DNA of 64,000 bases, taken from the NCBI GenBank assembly GCA_963794155.1, contig CAWCCX010000003.1:1-64000 (forward strand), written 5' to 3'. The translations under genes were made by a program, and so were the position numbers. The stretch comes from Roseiarcus sp963794155. Lineage in GTDB: Bacteria > Pseudomonadota > Alphaproteobacteria > Rhizobiales > Beijerinckiaceae. Shown here piece after piece: positions 10,422-19,207 of this stretch. Positions within the stretch are counted from its first letter, which is position 1; the number at the start of each line of letters is the position of its first letter. The notes below the pieces were generated by a model, which saw only the letters and a list, made by a program, of their open reading frames with translations, made no database searches and was not told where the DNA came from.

Positions 10422-10994
10422 ATGTCAGACAACACGAAGCATGAGGACTGGACCAAGCCAGCAGCGATGGCGATTCCCAAGGGAGGGTACTTCCAGGACA
10501 AGATCGAGCAGGGGCGTTACGGCCCAATCTTCCCGAAGTCTCCGGCTGGCTACGGCTTCTCTGTCCTGGCGAAGATCATTCCAGGCCGGGAAGAAGTCTT
10601 CTACAAATACGCCAAAACCATCGAGGAAACGATCGCCGCGCAGCCCGACGCCTTGGCCGTCTTGCAACTGCATTACCTGCGCTGGGTGCTATTCCCCATC
10701 AAGGGGGACACCTACTTCATGTATCAGGGCATTTTCGACACCGACTTCGATAAATATACCGAAGACGCGGTGAAAATATTCAGCGCCACTGGCTTGCGGA
10801 CAGTGTTCGAAAATCTCGAGGGTTTTCCGATGGACTGGCAGACCAATCCCGCCGCCTTCATCAAGTTTGCCCGCGATCATCAATGCCCAAGCTTCCTTGA
10901 ATATGCGGAATATCCCTATGTGAGCGCCACGGAAATCAAGAAGGCTCTCAAGGTGAAGGCCGCGCTCTCAACCATGCTCGACCAGATGCAGTGA
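10422..10994 (+). CDS. Conserved hypothetical protein linked to Dyp peroxidase
   Basis: A 190-residue soluble protein without signal peptide or membrane segment. The central part (GYGFSVLAKIIPGREEVFYK, then LQLHYLRWVLFPIKGDTYF and IFDTDFDKYTEDAV, GLRTVFENLEGFP) alternates strands and helices like a ferredoxin-like alpha/beta-barrel fold of the kind found in heme-binding and Dyp-related proteins; this is a fold-level inference. It is followed 91 bp later by the Dyp peroxidase and then another unknown gene, all on the plus strand. A role as partner or cargo of the peroxidase is plausible but unproven. Confidence 0.6.
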   Translation: MSDNTKHEDWTKPAAMAIPKGGYFQDKIEQGRYGPIFPKSPAGYGFSVLAKIIPGREEVFYKYAKTIEETIAAQPDALAVLQLHYLRWVLFPIKGDTYFMYQGIFDTDFDKYTEDAVKIFSATGLRTVFENLEGFPMDWQTNPAAFIKFARDHQCPSFLEYAEYPYVSATEIKKALKVKAALSTMLDQMQ

Positions 10995-11085
10995 TTCCCC
11001 GGTTTTAGGGTTGTCGGCTGAACAGCTACGAGTCGCCGGCGTGACGTCTTCCAAGGCGAGGTCAGCCAAAACAAGGAACGTTGCG

Positions 11086-12429
11086 ATGCTCGAATTCGAC
11101 GACATTCAGCACTTCCTGCTGACGCGCGCCCCGGCGCTCACCGCGAGGTACGAGTTTCTCTCGTTCCGCGACGGCGCTGGCGGCCGCACGTGGGTGTCGG
11201 CGATCAAGGAGACGATTCGTTCGGCGGGGTCGATGCGCGCCGGCATCGACCAGGACAAGCGCTGGGTGACCGTGGCCTTCACCTGGAACGGCCTGCGCGC
11301 GCTCGGACTGGACGCGGCTCCGCTCGCCTCTTTCCCGGAGGAGTTCAAACAGGGCATGGCGGCCCGGGCTGCGATACTCGGCGACGACGGCGTCAATGCC
11401 CCCGAACATTGGGTCGGCGAGCTCGCCAGCCCCGATCTGCATGCCATCGTCATCCTCTTTGCGCGTAACGAAGCGGAGCAGGGCCGGTGCGTCCTGGAGC
11501 ACGGAAAGCTCATCGCCGGCTGCCCTGGAGTCGAAGTCCTATCCATCCTTGACCTCAAGGCGCTTCCGCCGTTCACCTACGCCCACGAGCATTTCGGCTA
11601 CCGCGACAGGTTGTCGGAGCCGGCGATCGAGGGAACCGGCGTTGAACCGACGCCGGGTACCGGCGAACCTTTGAAGGCAGGCGAGTTCATTCTTGGCTAT
11701 CCCGACGAATACGGCTTCATTGCCGACATTCCTCGGCCTGAAATTCTGGCGCGGAACGGCGCCTTCATGGCCTATCGGCGGCTCGAGCAGCATGTGGGGA
11801 AGTTTCGCGAGTTTCTGCGGCAGCACGGCGACACCCCGGAGGAGCAGGAACTGATCGCCGCCAAGCTGATGGGGCGCTGGCGCAGCGGCGCGCCGCTCGT
11901 GCTCGCGCCCGAAAAAGACGATCCCGAGCTGGGGGCCGATGCGCAGCGAAATAACGACTTCACCTACAAGGAGATGGACCCGCACGGCTATGCGGCCCCG
12001 GTCGGCTCGCACATTCGCCGGATGAATCCGCGCGATACAGCACACCACATGAATCGTCGCCGGATGATCAGGCGCGGCGCGCCTTACGGCCCTCCTCTGC
12101 CGGATGGCGCGCCCGATGACGGAGTGGAGCGAGGGGTCGCTGCCTTCGTCATCTGCGCGAGTCTCATCCGTCAGTTCGAGTTCGCGCAGAACGTCTGGAT
12201 AAACGACCGGAGCTTCAGCGAGCTCGGCAACGAGCGCGATCCGATCATCGGCGCGCACGACGGAACGCTCGAGTTCAAAATTCCCAAGCGTCCCATTCGC
12301 AAGACAATTCGGGGGTTGCCCGCCTTCACCACGGTGCGGGGAGGCGCATATTTCTTCCTTCCGGGCTTACGGGCGCTGCAGTACCTTGCTTCGCTGCCCG
12401 ATCGAAGTGAAGCGCAGTCGCAGGCTTAA
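11086..12429 (+). CDS. Dyp-type heme peroxidase
   Basis: This is predicted to be a heme peroxidase of the dye-decolorizing family. The motif FGYRDRLSEP (about residues 167-176) corresponds to the GxxDG signature that supplies the distal catalytic Asp; here the second Gly is Arg. The C-terminal half has GSHIRRMNPRD, providing the proximal His, and MIRRGAPYGPPLP, providing a distal Arg. The end (GGAYFFLPGLRAL) is typical. It has no signal peptide. I chose the ATG at 11086, with AAGGAA about 8 bp upstream, over an upstream TTG at 11011. At 447 residues it is in the range of the longer, elaborated Dyp proteins. It lies between two unknown genes in one probable transcript, 24 bp ahead of the next. 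Confidence 0.85.
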   Translation: MLEFDDIQHFLLTRAPALTARYEFLSFRDGAGGRTWVSAIKETIRSAGSMRAGIDQDKRWVTVAFTWNGLRALGLDAAPLASFPEEFKQGMAARAAILGDDGVNAPEHWVGELASPDLHAIVILFARNEAEQGRCVLEHGKLIAGCPGVEVLSILDLKALPPFTYAHEHFGYRDRLSEPAIEGTGVEPTPGTGEPLKAGEFILGYPDEYGFIADIPRPEILARNGAFMAYRRLEQHVGKFREFLRQHGDTPEEQELIAAKLMGRWRSGAPLVLAPEKDDPELGADAQRNNDFTYKEMDPHGYAAPVGSHIRRMNPRDTAHHMNRRRMIRRGAPYGPPLPDGAPDDGVERGVAAFVICASLIRQFEFAQNVWINDRSFSELGNERDPIIGAHDGTLEFKIPKRPIRKTIRGLPAFTTVRGGAYFFLPGLRALQYLASLPDRSEAQSQA

Positions 12430-12453
12430 AGGACAAATCCGGAGGAATTCGCC

Positions 12454-13470
12454 ATGGGCGCATCAAGTTCTGCGCGCACCTACAACCAAAACCACGTCCC
12501 TCGGAAATATACGCCGGGCAAGCGGCGCGTCAGCATCTATTACACTTGGAGCTACCCGTGGGAGTCCCAGCGCGACCTCGCGGAGATGGACAATCGGTTT
12601 TCCACGATGACGGAAGTTCGCCGCGTCACGTGGCCGGCCTATGAGACGCCGGAATGGAACGCCGCGCAATTTCTCCAAGGGATCGCCGGTGCGCTAGAAT
12701 TGTTTCACCGGTCGTCTCTCGACTTCCAAAAGATTACCGAAGACGTCACCGGGCACCCCGTCGCGGTTTTCCAGCGTATCGATCAGGCGGGCTACCGACT
12801 GCCAATCGATGAAAGGATATTGGCCGACAGCGACACTTTGATGGTGTTCGGCCTCGACCACCTTGCTTCCGAGCAAAACGCGGCGCCTGAGGAAGTCGAG
12901 GCCATTCAAGATTGGCTTCGACGCGAAGACACATGCCTCCTCTTGGCCCCCCATCACGATGTCGGCTTTTCGATCAACCTTGAACAGCGTCAGATGGAAT
13001 ATCTCCATCACGGCGACGCGCTTGTTCCGCGCCAGCAGCGCTTTGGGCAATATACGCGTTCGCTGATGAAAGCCCTCGAAGTGCCGGTGCACAATCAGTA
13101 TGGGCTCCGCCCCGCGCTGATCCCCGGCACAAAGGAGATTGCGCCGCTGACCGCGTTCAGGGATGTCGACAGTCTCGGTCTGCTCAAGGATGTCCCGACC
13201 CTCAATTTCCATCTGCATCTACCGCACTACGAGCTAATTGGCGGAGACACGGCGTCGGTGCGGCTCCTGGCGCGTCAGCCGATCGATCTGAACCGTCCGC
13301 ACCCTTTCACCGCGGCCGGAAACACCGAGTTCAACTGCCTCATCTGGATGCCGCCGAATGGACAGCGCGCAGGCGACATCATTCTCGTGGACTCCACGAA
13401 TTTCATGACGCTTTTCGGCGGTACCGACAGCCTGGAATATTTTTGGCGCAATCTCGCGTTGATGAGATGA
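12454..13470 (+). CDS. Conserved hypothetical protein in the Dyp operon
   Basis: A 338-residue soluble protein; the ATG at 12454 is preceded by GGAGG (12440-12444). It begins with a basic segment (NQNHVPRKYTPGKRRVSIYY). An alternating core includes DTLMVFGLDHLASEQNAAPE and TCLLLAPHHDVGFS, reminiscent of a glutamine-amidotransferase/ThuA-like alpha/beta fold, but the Cys-His-Glu triad is not evident. The His-rich stretches LAPHHD, YLHHGD and LNFHLHLPHYE could bind metal. Proximity to the Dyp gene (24 bp) suggests shared expression. The function is unknown. Confidence 0.6.
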   Translation: MGASSSARTYNQNHVPRKYTPGKRRVSIYYTWSYPWESQRDLAEMDNRFSTMTEVRRVTWPAYETPEWNAAQFLQGIAGALELFHRSSLDFQKITEDVTGHPVAVFQRIDQAGYRLPIDERILADSDTLMVFGLDHLASEQNAAPEEVEAIQDWLRREDTCLLLAPHHDVGFSINLEQRQMEYLHHGDALVPRQQRFGQYTRSLMKALEVPVHNQYGLRPALIPGTKEIAPLTAFRDVDSLGLLKDVPTLNFHLHLPHYELIGGDTASVRLLARQPIDLNRPHPFTAAGNTEFNCLIWMPPNGQRAGDIILVDSTNFMTLFGGTDSLEYFWRNLALMR

Positions 13471-13608
13471 CAGGCCAGTGCTTCTTTGATCCTCGAGATG
13501 GCCCGGAAAACTGGCGGCTAGCGGTTGCGCTTTTTTGCACTTCTGTCGCTGGGGCGCTGAGCTTGCCAACGGCGACGTCCACCGCGGCGATCTGAAATGT
13601 TCGCTTTG

Positions 13609-13622
13609 CGTCGACTCCGGCC
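13609..13622 (+). repeat. Candidate left terminal inverted repeat of the casposon-like element
   Basis: CGTCGACTCCGGCC lies 17 bp beyond the cas1 stop codon. It matches the reverse complement of 23105-23118 at 13 of 14 positions. A third copy (CGTCAACTTCGGCC) sits 9 bp beyond the stop of the cas1 remnant at 39.3 kb. Confidence 0.6.
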
Positions 13623-13639
13623 GGACGATCGTTGACTTT

Positions 13640-13880
13640 CTACGTCCAAACCTTCGTCACGACCATGCGCGCCATTTCCGGATTAAGCCGGCAGACGCCA
13701 TCGCTGCGAATAACAAAGTCCGCCGGATCGAACACGTGGCCTTTGACGAAATCCAACACCGCACGATCCACTTTCGGTCGCTCGGGCTCCATCAGGTCGA
13801 AAATGAATTTCGACGATCCGTCGTTGCCCTCGTGCATTATGCCTATCGTCGGATCATATCCCTCGGAAATGGCCTTGATC
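13640..13880 (-). pseudogene. cas1: cas1 homologue, 3' part (split by IS21)
   Basis: This is the C-terminal part of a Cas1 integrase homologue. It carries GYDPTIGIMHEG, with the conserved metal-ligand His (about residue 302 of the rebuilt protein), and FIFDLMEPERPKVDR, with the conserved Asp and Glu (about 314 and 317); it ends RLNPEMARMVVTKVWT. It is separated from its 5' part by the IS21 element at 13881. Joining after removal of the IS and one 8-bp duplication reads ...SEIRIK-AISEGYDP without a break. In the Cas1 family these residues join a Glu in the N-terminal part to form the active site, so neither half alone should be active. Confidence 0.88.
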
Positions 13881-14033
13881 TGCTGATTCCGACGGAAGCC
13901 GCCACCTTTAACGAGATGATGTCGCCACTCATAACGAGATGATTGCGCCACCTGCAACGGGATGATCCCGCCAGGGTGGGCGTCTCGCTGGCCAGATTTA
14001 AGGTCGCTTCTTTGGGCCACCAAGGGAGCACCG

Positions 14034-15584
14034 ATGCCAGCCGAGAGAGTCGCCATGCGCGATGTACGCGTGATCATTCGCCTTAAATATTTGTCTTCGC
14101 TCACGACGAGCGAGATTGCCCGGCGTCTTGGGTTGGCGCGTTCGACGGTGCGGGAGACCTTGAGCCGTTTCGAGAGTTCGGACTTGATCTGGCCGCTACC
14201 CGAGGGCCTGAGCGACGAAGGGTTGGAAGCTGCGCTTTACGCCAACCGGCGCAGTAAACGGGGTCATCGGCGCCATGCCGAACCGGACTGGCCGGCGGTT
14301 CATCGGGAGATGAAACGCAAGCACGTCACCCTGCTGATCGTCTGGGACGAGTATATTGCGCAGAACCCAGGCGGCTACAGCTATTCGCGGTTCTGCGAAC
14401 TTTACCGAGCCTTCGAGACAAAATTGTCGCCGACGATGCGCCAGACGCATGCGGCGGGCGAACGATTGTTTGTCGATTACGCCGGCGATGGCGTTCCAGT
14501 CCTGATTGATCGGCTGACGGGCGAGATGCGCAAGGCGCAGATATTCGTCGCGGTGCTCGGCGCATCGAGCTTCACCTTTGCCTGGGCGAGCTGGACGCAG
14601 ACGCTTCCCGATTGGATCGACGCCCACGTGCATGCTTTCGCGGCGATCGGCGGCGTTCCCCATTTGCTCGTGCCGGACAATACCAGGACCGCCGTCATAA
14701 AGGCCTGCTTCTATGACCCTCTGGTCAATCGCACCTATGCCGAAATGGCGGCCCATTACGACACCGCCATCCTGCCGGCGCGGCCGAGAAAACCTCGCGA
14801 CAAGGCGAAAGTCGAACAAGCGGTGCTGATTGTCGAGCGCTGGCTGCTCGGGCGGTTGCGTCACCGCATCTTCATCAGCCTGGCTGAGGTCAACGAAGCC
14901 ATCGGCGAGTTGCTCAAGCATCTGAACGAAGAACGACCCATCCGGAGGCTCGGCGTGACTCGCCGGCAATTGCTGGAGGCGATCGACCGTCCGGCGCTCA
15001 AGTCTCTGCCGGCCGAGCCCTATGTCTTTAGCGAATGGCGCGTCTGTCGGGTCGGCATCGATTATCACGTCGACGCCGGCTCTCACTATTACAGCGTTCC
15101 CTATCGCTTCGCCCGCGCCGAGGTGGACGTCCGGATGACCGCCAGGACGGTCGAGATTTTCCTCAAAGGCGAGCGGATCGCCGCGCATTTGCGCATCAGC
15201 GGCAATCGCAAACATACGACGATCCCCGAACACATGCCGTCCTCCCACCGCCGCTATGCGGGCTGGACGATCGACCGCATCCGCCAGGATGCGCGCGCGA
15301 TCGGACCGGCGACTGCGGCGCTCTGCGAGCAGATTCTCGAGCATAGACCGCATCCGGAACAGGGCTACCGGGCGTGTCTGGGGATCGTCCGCCTTTCCGG
15401 TCCCTATGGCGTCGGACGCGTCGAAGCGGCGGCCGAACGCGCCATTGATATCGGCGCGCACACCTATGGCTCCGTCAAGTCCATCCTCGACAACAATCTT
15501 GATCGGCGCCCCGCGCAAAAGCGCGCCGCGGACGGAACGCCGATCCTGCATCCCAATATCCGTGGCCCGCGCTATTACAATTAG
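14034..15584 (+). CDS. istA: IS21-family transposase IstA
   Basis: This DDE transposase of IS21 cuts and joins the element ends. It has an N-terminal HTH (about residues 10-45: LSSLTTSEIARRLGLARSTV) and a catalytic core with the first Asp in ERLFVDYAGD, the second in LLVPDNTR and the Glu in DKAKVEQA. A C-terminal beta-rich Mu-type domain contains HYYSVPYRF. I chose the ATG at 14034, preceded by AAGGGAG, over an upstream in-frame start. At 516 residues it is of normal length. istB starts 12 bp after its stop. Confidence 0.95.
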   Translation: MPAERVAMRDVRVIIRLKYLSSLTTSEIARRLGLARSTVRETLSRFESSDLIWPLPEGLSDEGLEAALYANRRSKRGHRRHAEPDWPAVHREMKRKHVTLLIVWDEYIAQNPGGYSYSRFCELYRAFETKLSPTMRQTHAAGERLFVDYAGDGVPVLIDRLTGEMRKAQIFVAVLGASSFTFAWASWTQTLPDWIDAHVHAFAAIGGVPHLLVPDNTRTAVIKACFYDPLVNRTYAEMAAHYDTAILPARPRKPRDKAKVEQAVLIVERWLLGRLRHRIFISLAEVNEAIGELLKHLNEERPIRRLGVTRRQLLEAIDRPALKSLPAEPYVFSEWRVCRVGIDYHVDAGSHYYSVPYRFARAEVDVRMTARTVEIFLKGERIAAHLRISGNRKHTTIPEHMPSSHRRYAGWTIDRIRQDARAIGPATAALCEQILEHRPHPEQGYRACLGIVRLSGPYGVGRVEAAAERAIDIGAHTYGSVKSILDNNLDRRPAQKRAADGTPILHPNIRGPRYYN

Positions 15585-15595
15585 GAGAAGCGATC

Positions 15596-16372
15596 TTGCT
15601 CAAACATCCGACCCTCGATCAACTTTACGCCCTCGGCCTCCAGGGCATGGCCAAGGGCTTTACGGAAATCGGCGCCGAGGCCGACAATCTCGACAAACGC
15701 GAATGGCTGGGGCTTCTGCTCGATCGCGAGGCGTCATGGCGTCAGGATAAGAGATTCGCGGCGCGACTGCGCTACGCCAAATTGCGCCAGCAAGCCTGCG
15801 CCGAAGATGTCGATTATCGAAGCCCGCGCGGCCTCGATCGGCCCCTGTTCCAAAAGCTCGTCGAGGGGCATTGGGTCGAGGCCCACGAAAACTTGACCCT
15901 CGTTGGCCCGACCGGCGTCGGCAAGTCATGGCTCGCTTCAGCGCTTGGCCACAAGGCCTGCCGCGATAATCGCTCGGTGCTCTATCACCGCATCCCAAAG
16001 CTCTTCGAAGATCTCGCCCTGGCGCGCGGCGATGGCCGTCATCCGCGCCTCCTGCGTGCGCTCGGCCGCGCCGACCTTCTCATTCTCGACGATTGGGGAT
16101 TGGAGCCACTCGACGCCGGCGCCCGGCATGATCTTCTGGAAATCCTCGAAGAGCGATACGGCCGCCGCTCGACCATCGTCACATCCCAACTCCCCGTGGA
16201 CCGCTGGCATCAAGTCGTCAACGACCCAACCTACGCCGATGCGATCCTCGACCGTCTCGTTCACAACGCCCATCGGATCGAACTGGCTGGCGAAAGCTTG
16301 CGACGCGTCCGGCCAAGTCGTGAAAAAATTGCAGATGAAAGCTTGACCAGACAACAGCCCAAGCGCCAATAA
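15596..16372 (+). CDS. istB: IS21-family helper ATPase IstB
   Basis: This AAA+ ATPase is the transposition helper of IS21. Walker A is LVGPTGVGKSWLA (about residues 101-113), Walker B is LLILDDWG, and a sensor-like STIVTSQLP and box VII-type DRLVHNAHRIEL are present. Translation starts at TTG 15596 with AGGAGAAG 5 bp upstream; no in-frame ATG is better placed. The length of 258 residues is normal. It ends 98 bp before the right IS terminus. Confidence 0.95.
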   Translation: MLKHPTLDQLYALGLQGMAKGFTEIGAEADNLDKREWLGLLLDREASWRQDKRFAARLRYAKLRQQACAEDVDYRSPRGLDRPLFQKLVEGHWVEAHENLTLVGPTGVGKSWLASALGHKACRDNRSVLYHRIPKLFEDLALARGDGRHPRLLRALGRADLLILDDWGLEPLDAGARHDLLEILEERYGRRSTIVTSQLPVDRWHQVVNDPTYADAILDRLVHNAHRIELAGESLRRVRPSREKIADESLTRQQPKRQ

Positions 16373-16470
16373 TCGAAGCGCCAGCGAGCCCGCACCACCA
16401 TGGCGGCATCATTCCGTTACAGGTGGCGGCATCACGTCGTTACAACATGGCGCTTTCGTCGGAATCCGCA

Positions 16471-17365
16471 CCTTGATCCGTATTTCGCTTTCGAGCGTCG
16501 CATAGGCGTAATTCATTATCGCGTTGACCGGGTGTGCCGCATTGCGGTTACCGGCCAAATGATAAGGCGACGATCGCTGTCCAATTGAATTCCAACTCTC
16601 GGGAATTGGCCGGCGGCTTATGCCGCGCCATTTGATAGGAATGCCGGCCCAGCTCCGAAAATAGGAGGCGGCGCAATTGGCCTCCAAAGCGCGCAGATCG
16701 ATAATGGTTTCGGGCGGAATATCGTCCAGCCGGGAAAGGGCCGCATAAGCGGATTTCATTGCCCGCTCCCATTTATCCGAGCGGCGGATTGATTTTTCGA
16801 GCGTGATAATGCTGGCTTCTATTTTCCTTGTAATTAGCGAACGGCAAAATTCATTGCGCTGATCAGGGTTTTCGCGGGTTTCCAATTGCCAGCGCACCCG
16901 AAATGGATTGGCTGAAAATCCCGACGCCCCGGCGACACAAACGATATCGCCTTTCCAATCGATTCGAACAAGGGTGACCTTTTGCTCCGCGAGCCACGAT
17001 AAAACGTCAAAGGTGACACTGCCGCTGCCATCCAAAAGGATGATCCGTTCGGGCAATGATAAGTCGCCTTTGAAAAAGCGGATCGTTTCGCGCTTTTGCG
17101 GGTAATGGGTAAAGCCATTTTGGATGGTCAGCGCGCCGCCGACAATGCGCAATGACACGCCATGTCCGGCGAGCGTCAATGCTGGCGCGGGCTTTGCTCG
17201 TTTGGTGCGCCGCGCTGATGTCTTTTCAACGCGCGTCCGCCACATGCCGGAGCGGGTCGCCCACGCAATATCGTCTTCCTCCAATTGCATGTCGGCTGGC
17301 GTCGGCTCGGCGTATTGCAAGGTCGGTTGCAGCTTGATGACCTCTGCCGAACTCTTAGCTTTCAT
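16471..17365 (-). pseudogene. cas1: cas1 homologue, 5' part (split by IS21)
   Basis: This is the N-terminal two-thirds of a Cas1 integrase homologue. It starts at the ATG at 17365 (MKAKSSAEVIKLQ), which overlaps the last codons of HTH-A by 11 bases, indicating translational coupling. The N-terminal beta domain reads NGFTHYPQKRETIRFF, then RIILLDGSGSVTFDVLSWL. The helical domain has LRALEANCAASYFRSWAG, with the conserved Glu at about 218, and NRNAAHPVNAIMNYAYATLE. Frame continuity ends at the IS21 edge, where the last codons before it read SEIRIK. The rebuilt protein is about 365 residues, with an N-terminal extension of ~65 residues before the Cas1 fold. No cas2 or repeat array lies nearby. 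Confidence 0.9.
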
Positions 17366-18495
17366 GATTGAAACCAATGAGGGGCTTTTCCGCAGCTTGA
17401 ACGATAATCGCATCCAATTCGCGTCGCCAGCGGTTCAACGCAATTTCATCGGCACGCGCTGACTTAATTCGTTTTGGGTCGAGGATTTCCGAGAACCGCG
17501 GATCGTTACGCCAGAACCATTCGTGCGCCTTTGAACGAATGTAGACATCGCGGGCTTGCTTAGCCATTTCGGCGATCTTGTCGGACGGCAGGATCGCGTC
17601 AGGGACCTGCCGGAGCCGGAACATCAAGAGCGTCATCCCGTCAATCATGGGGTCAGGCGCTTTGCGAGCGATCCAGGCTAGGAGCCGTAACCCGAATGCT
17701 CCGTCCCCGTAGATCCATCGATTGGCTTCGTAGAGGTAGAAGCCGATTAGAACTCCATTCCTCGCGTCATCGCGAGCCCTTGCTATCTCTTCAGCAGGCG
17801 CATCGGCAATAGCCGCAAAGTGTCCCATGCTGATTGCCTTCGACATGTTGTCGAGGCCGGTCGGCAACAACTGCGGAAGGTTAAGCTTGTCCCCGAGGAT
17901 TGAATCCCTCCCGGAGGGTTGCAAATCGAGTGCATCGACTGTGGTGGCTCGACCGCTTATCTCCTCCTCGCCCGCAACCACGTGTCCGAAACCGACAAAG
18001 TCGCCTCTGCCCACTTCCTCCATGACCTGAACGAACGCGGGGAGACGATCGAACTCCAACTCGTCGCTTGATCCTCGATAAAACGATGTCGTTGGCTTGG
18101 CTGATTTTCCCGGCAGCAGTCTCGAAGAAGGTGTTTGTGCTCGAGGATCGGTCAAAGCGATCCACGAAACCTGGGAGAAGGCGGGCGATCCTGTCCGCGA
18201 CGCGCCCGGCAAATTTCAGGCGCGGCTTCCAGAATTTGTCGTCGACCGGAAAGCCATAAATCCAGAGCCAGTGTCCGACGTAGTCGACGCGGTTCTTTTC
18301 CTTAAAGAGCACACTGGCCGCTCGGATTTGGGCGCAGGTCCCTTTGGGATAGAGCACGACGCTGCCGCGGTACGCCTGCCGGTCCTGGACGACGTCCGGG
18401 AGTAACCCCTCGCGACGCCAGCGCCGGACCTGGTCCATCGTCACCCGGGTCTCAGCGAGAACCGCATCGACCTCAGCTTGGCTTTGTCGGTCCAA
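17355..18495 (-). pseudogene. MerR-like HTH protein HTH-A, copy 2, one frameshift
   Basis: The first frame (TTG at 18495) has a MerR-like N-terminal domain, VTMDQVRRWRREGLLPDV then VVLYPKGTCAQIRAAS, followed by YVGHWLWIYGFPVDDKFWKP. The frame breaks near 18068 after ANDIVLSRIK; the other frame resumes SDELEFDRLPAFVQVMEE and runs to the stop at 17355. The rebuilt protein is about 375 residues, with a helical C-terminal domain of unknown family. The ATG at 18518 is out of frame with the TTG, so the N-terminus may hold a second indel. Its stop overlaps the cas1 start, and it diverges from HTH-B. It is probably the regulator of the element. Confidence 0.7.
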
Positions 18496-18570
18496 CCGAC
18501 CGCAATTTCGCTCGCCATAAGAGCCCTACGCCAAACGCCGATTTCCAGGATTCGCGCGCCTCATTTTCCC

Positions 18571-18591
18571 GCTCCCTCAAACTCAGGGAGC
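18571..18591 (+). promoter_or_regulatory. Palindrome overlapping the HTH-B ribosome-binding site
   Basis: GCTCCCT and AGGGAGC form a 7-bp perfect inverted repeat with a 7-base spacer. The right arm contains the AGGGAG that would serve as ribosome-binding site for the ATG at 18597. It could be an RNA hairpin hiding the site, or an operator for one of the two divergent HTH proteins. Confidence 0.45.
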
Positions 18592-18596
18592 CGGAA

Positions 18597-19197
18597 ATGG
18601 CCTCGAAATCGAAGAGAAAACGGAAGAAAATCCGGAACTACGCCCTAGAATATCTGATTCGTAAGGCGCGCGGAACTCGCGGCCGGCAAGAGCCTCTCCC
18701 AAGCCCGTGGACACGCCCGGGCGATCGACTTCGCCGACCAGGGCGAAGCGCAGCCCTTCAAACGGTCAAGCCCGCTCGAAAACGCCTTGAAGCTGATGAA
18801 GCAGGGCGTCTCGCAGCGGGAGGCGGCAAAACAAGTTGGCGTGTCGCCGGAGACGCTGCGCCGATTTCAAAAGCTGAACACGACCTCCGTCAAGGTAGGT
18901 CGTCGCTGGATCATCTCGGACATACGTCCGGTGACTGTCATCATGGCGACGCGCGGCAAAATGCGCGACGTCACGGTCGCCCACGATGCTTCGAGCCACA
19001 TCAGCCGCCATTGGATCGCGATCAACCTGTTCCTGGAAACCAACGATCCGTCGCATCTGGCCGCCTTCGTCGGCAAGGGATTGCGGGACAGCGCGGGCGC
19101 ATTTCATCCGTTCGAGACGCGGCCCAACGTCCTGCGCAAGCTCGATAGCGTCGGCGAATTGTCGTTCGTCGATATCTATCGCCAGACGGTGCTGTGA
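18597..19197 (+). pseudogene. Helix-turn-helix protein HTH-B, copy 2, one frameshift
   Basis: The ATG at 18597 gives a very basic start (MASKSKRKRKKIRNYALEYL). Near 18660 the frame shifts to RRAELAAGKSLSQARGHAR, which matches copy 1, and continues to the stop at 19197. It contains an HTH of the form VSQREAAKQVGVSPETLRRF and then GRRWIISD. The C-terminal block HLAAFVGKGLRDSAGAFHP is shared with copy 1. A TTG at 18787 could restart translation at the HTH, so a shortened protein is possible. It is followed 10 bp later by the HNH gene. It is probably an element-encoded DNA-binding protein. Confidence 0.7.
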
Positions 19198-19207
19198 GGG
19201 CGCCGTC

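Larger units (their letters stand above)
13881..16470 (+). mobile_element. IS21-family insertion sequence with 8-bp target duplication
   Basis: The ends are TGCTGATTCCGACGGAAGC (13881) and its inverse partner TGCGGATTCCGACGAAAGC (reading in from 16470), with 17 of 19 matches and TG...CA tips. Inside them are the multiple ~20-bp subterminal repeats typical of IS21 (13909-13928, 13932-13951 and 13955-13974 on the left; 16401-16420 and 16423-16442 on the right). The target duplication CCTTGATC is at 13873-13880 and 16471-16478. It carries istA and istB, both intact. The exact duplication and intact genes indicate a recent insertion into cas1. Confidence 0.95.

Noticed and set aside
849..13470. 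A complete casposon running from copy 1 to another cas1
   Set aside because: No cas1 follows HTH-A in copy 1; the TPR fragment and unrelated porin and peroxidase genes intervene.
14196..15551. 451-codon open frame on the minus strand of istA
   Set aside because: It is a high-GC shadow of the real transposase, with no recognisable motif.
17700..18000. Programmed frameshifting in HTH-A
   Set aside because: The junction near 18068 (ATCAAGCGACGAG) has no slippery heptamer or obvious downstream structure, so decay or error is simpler.
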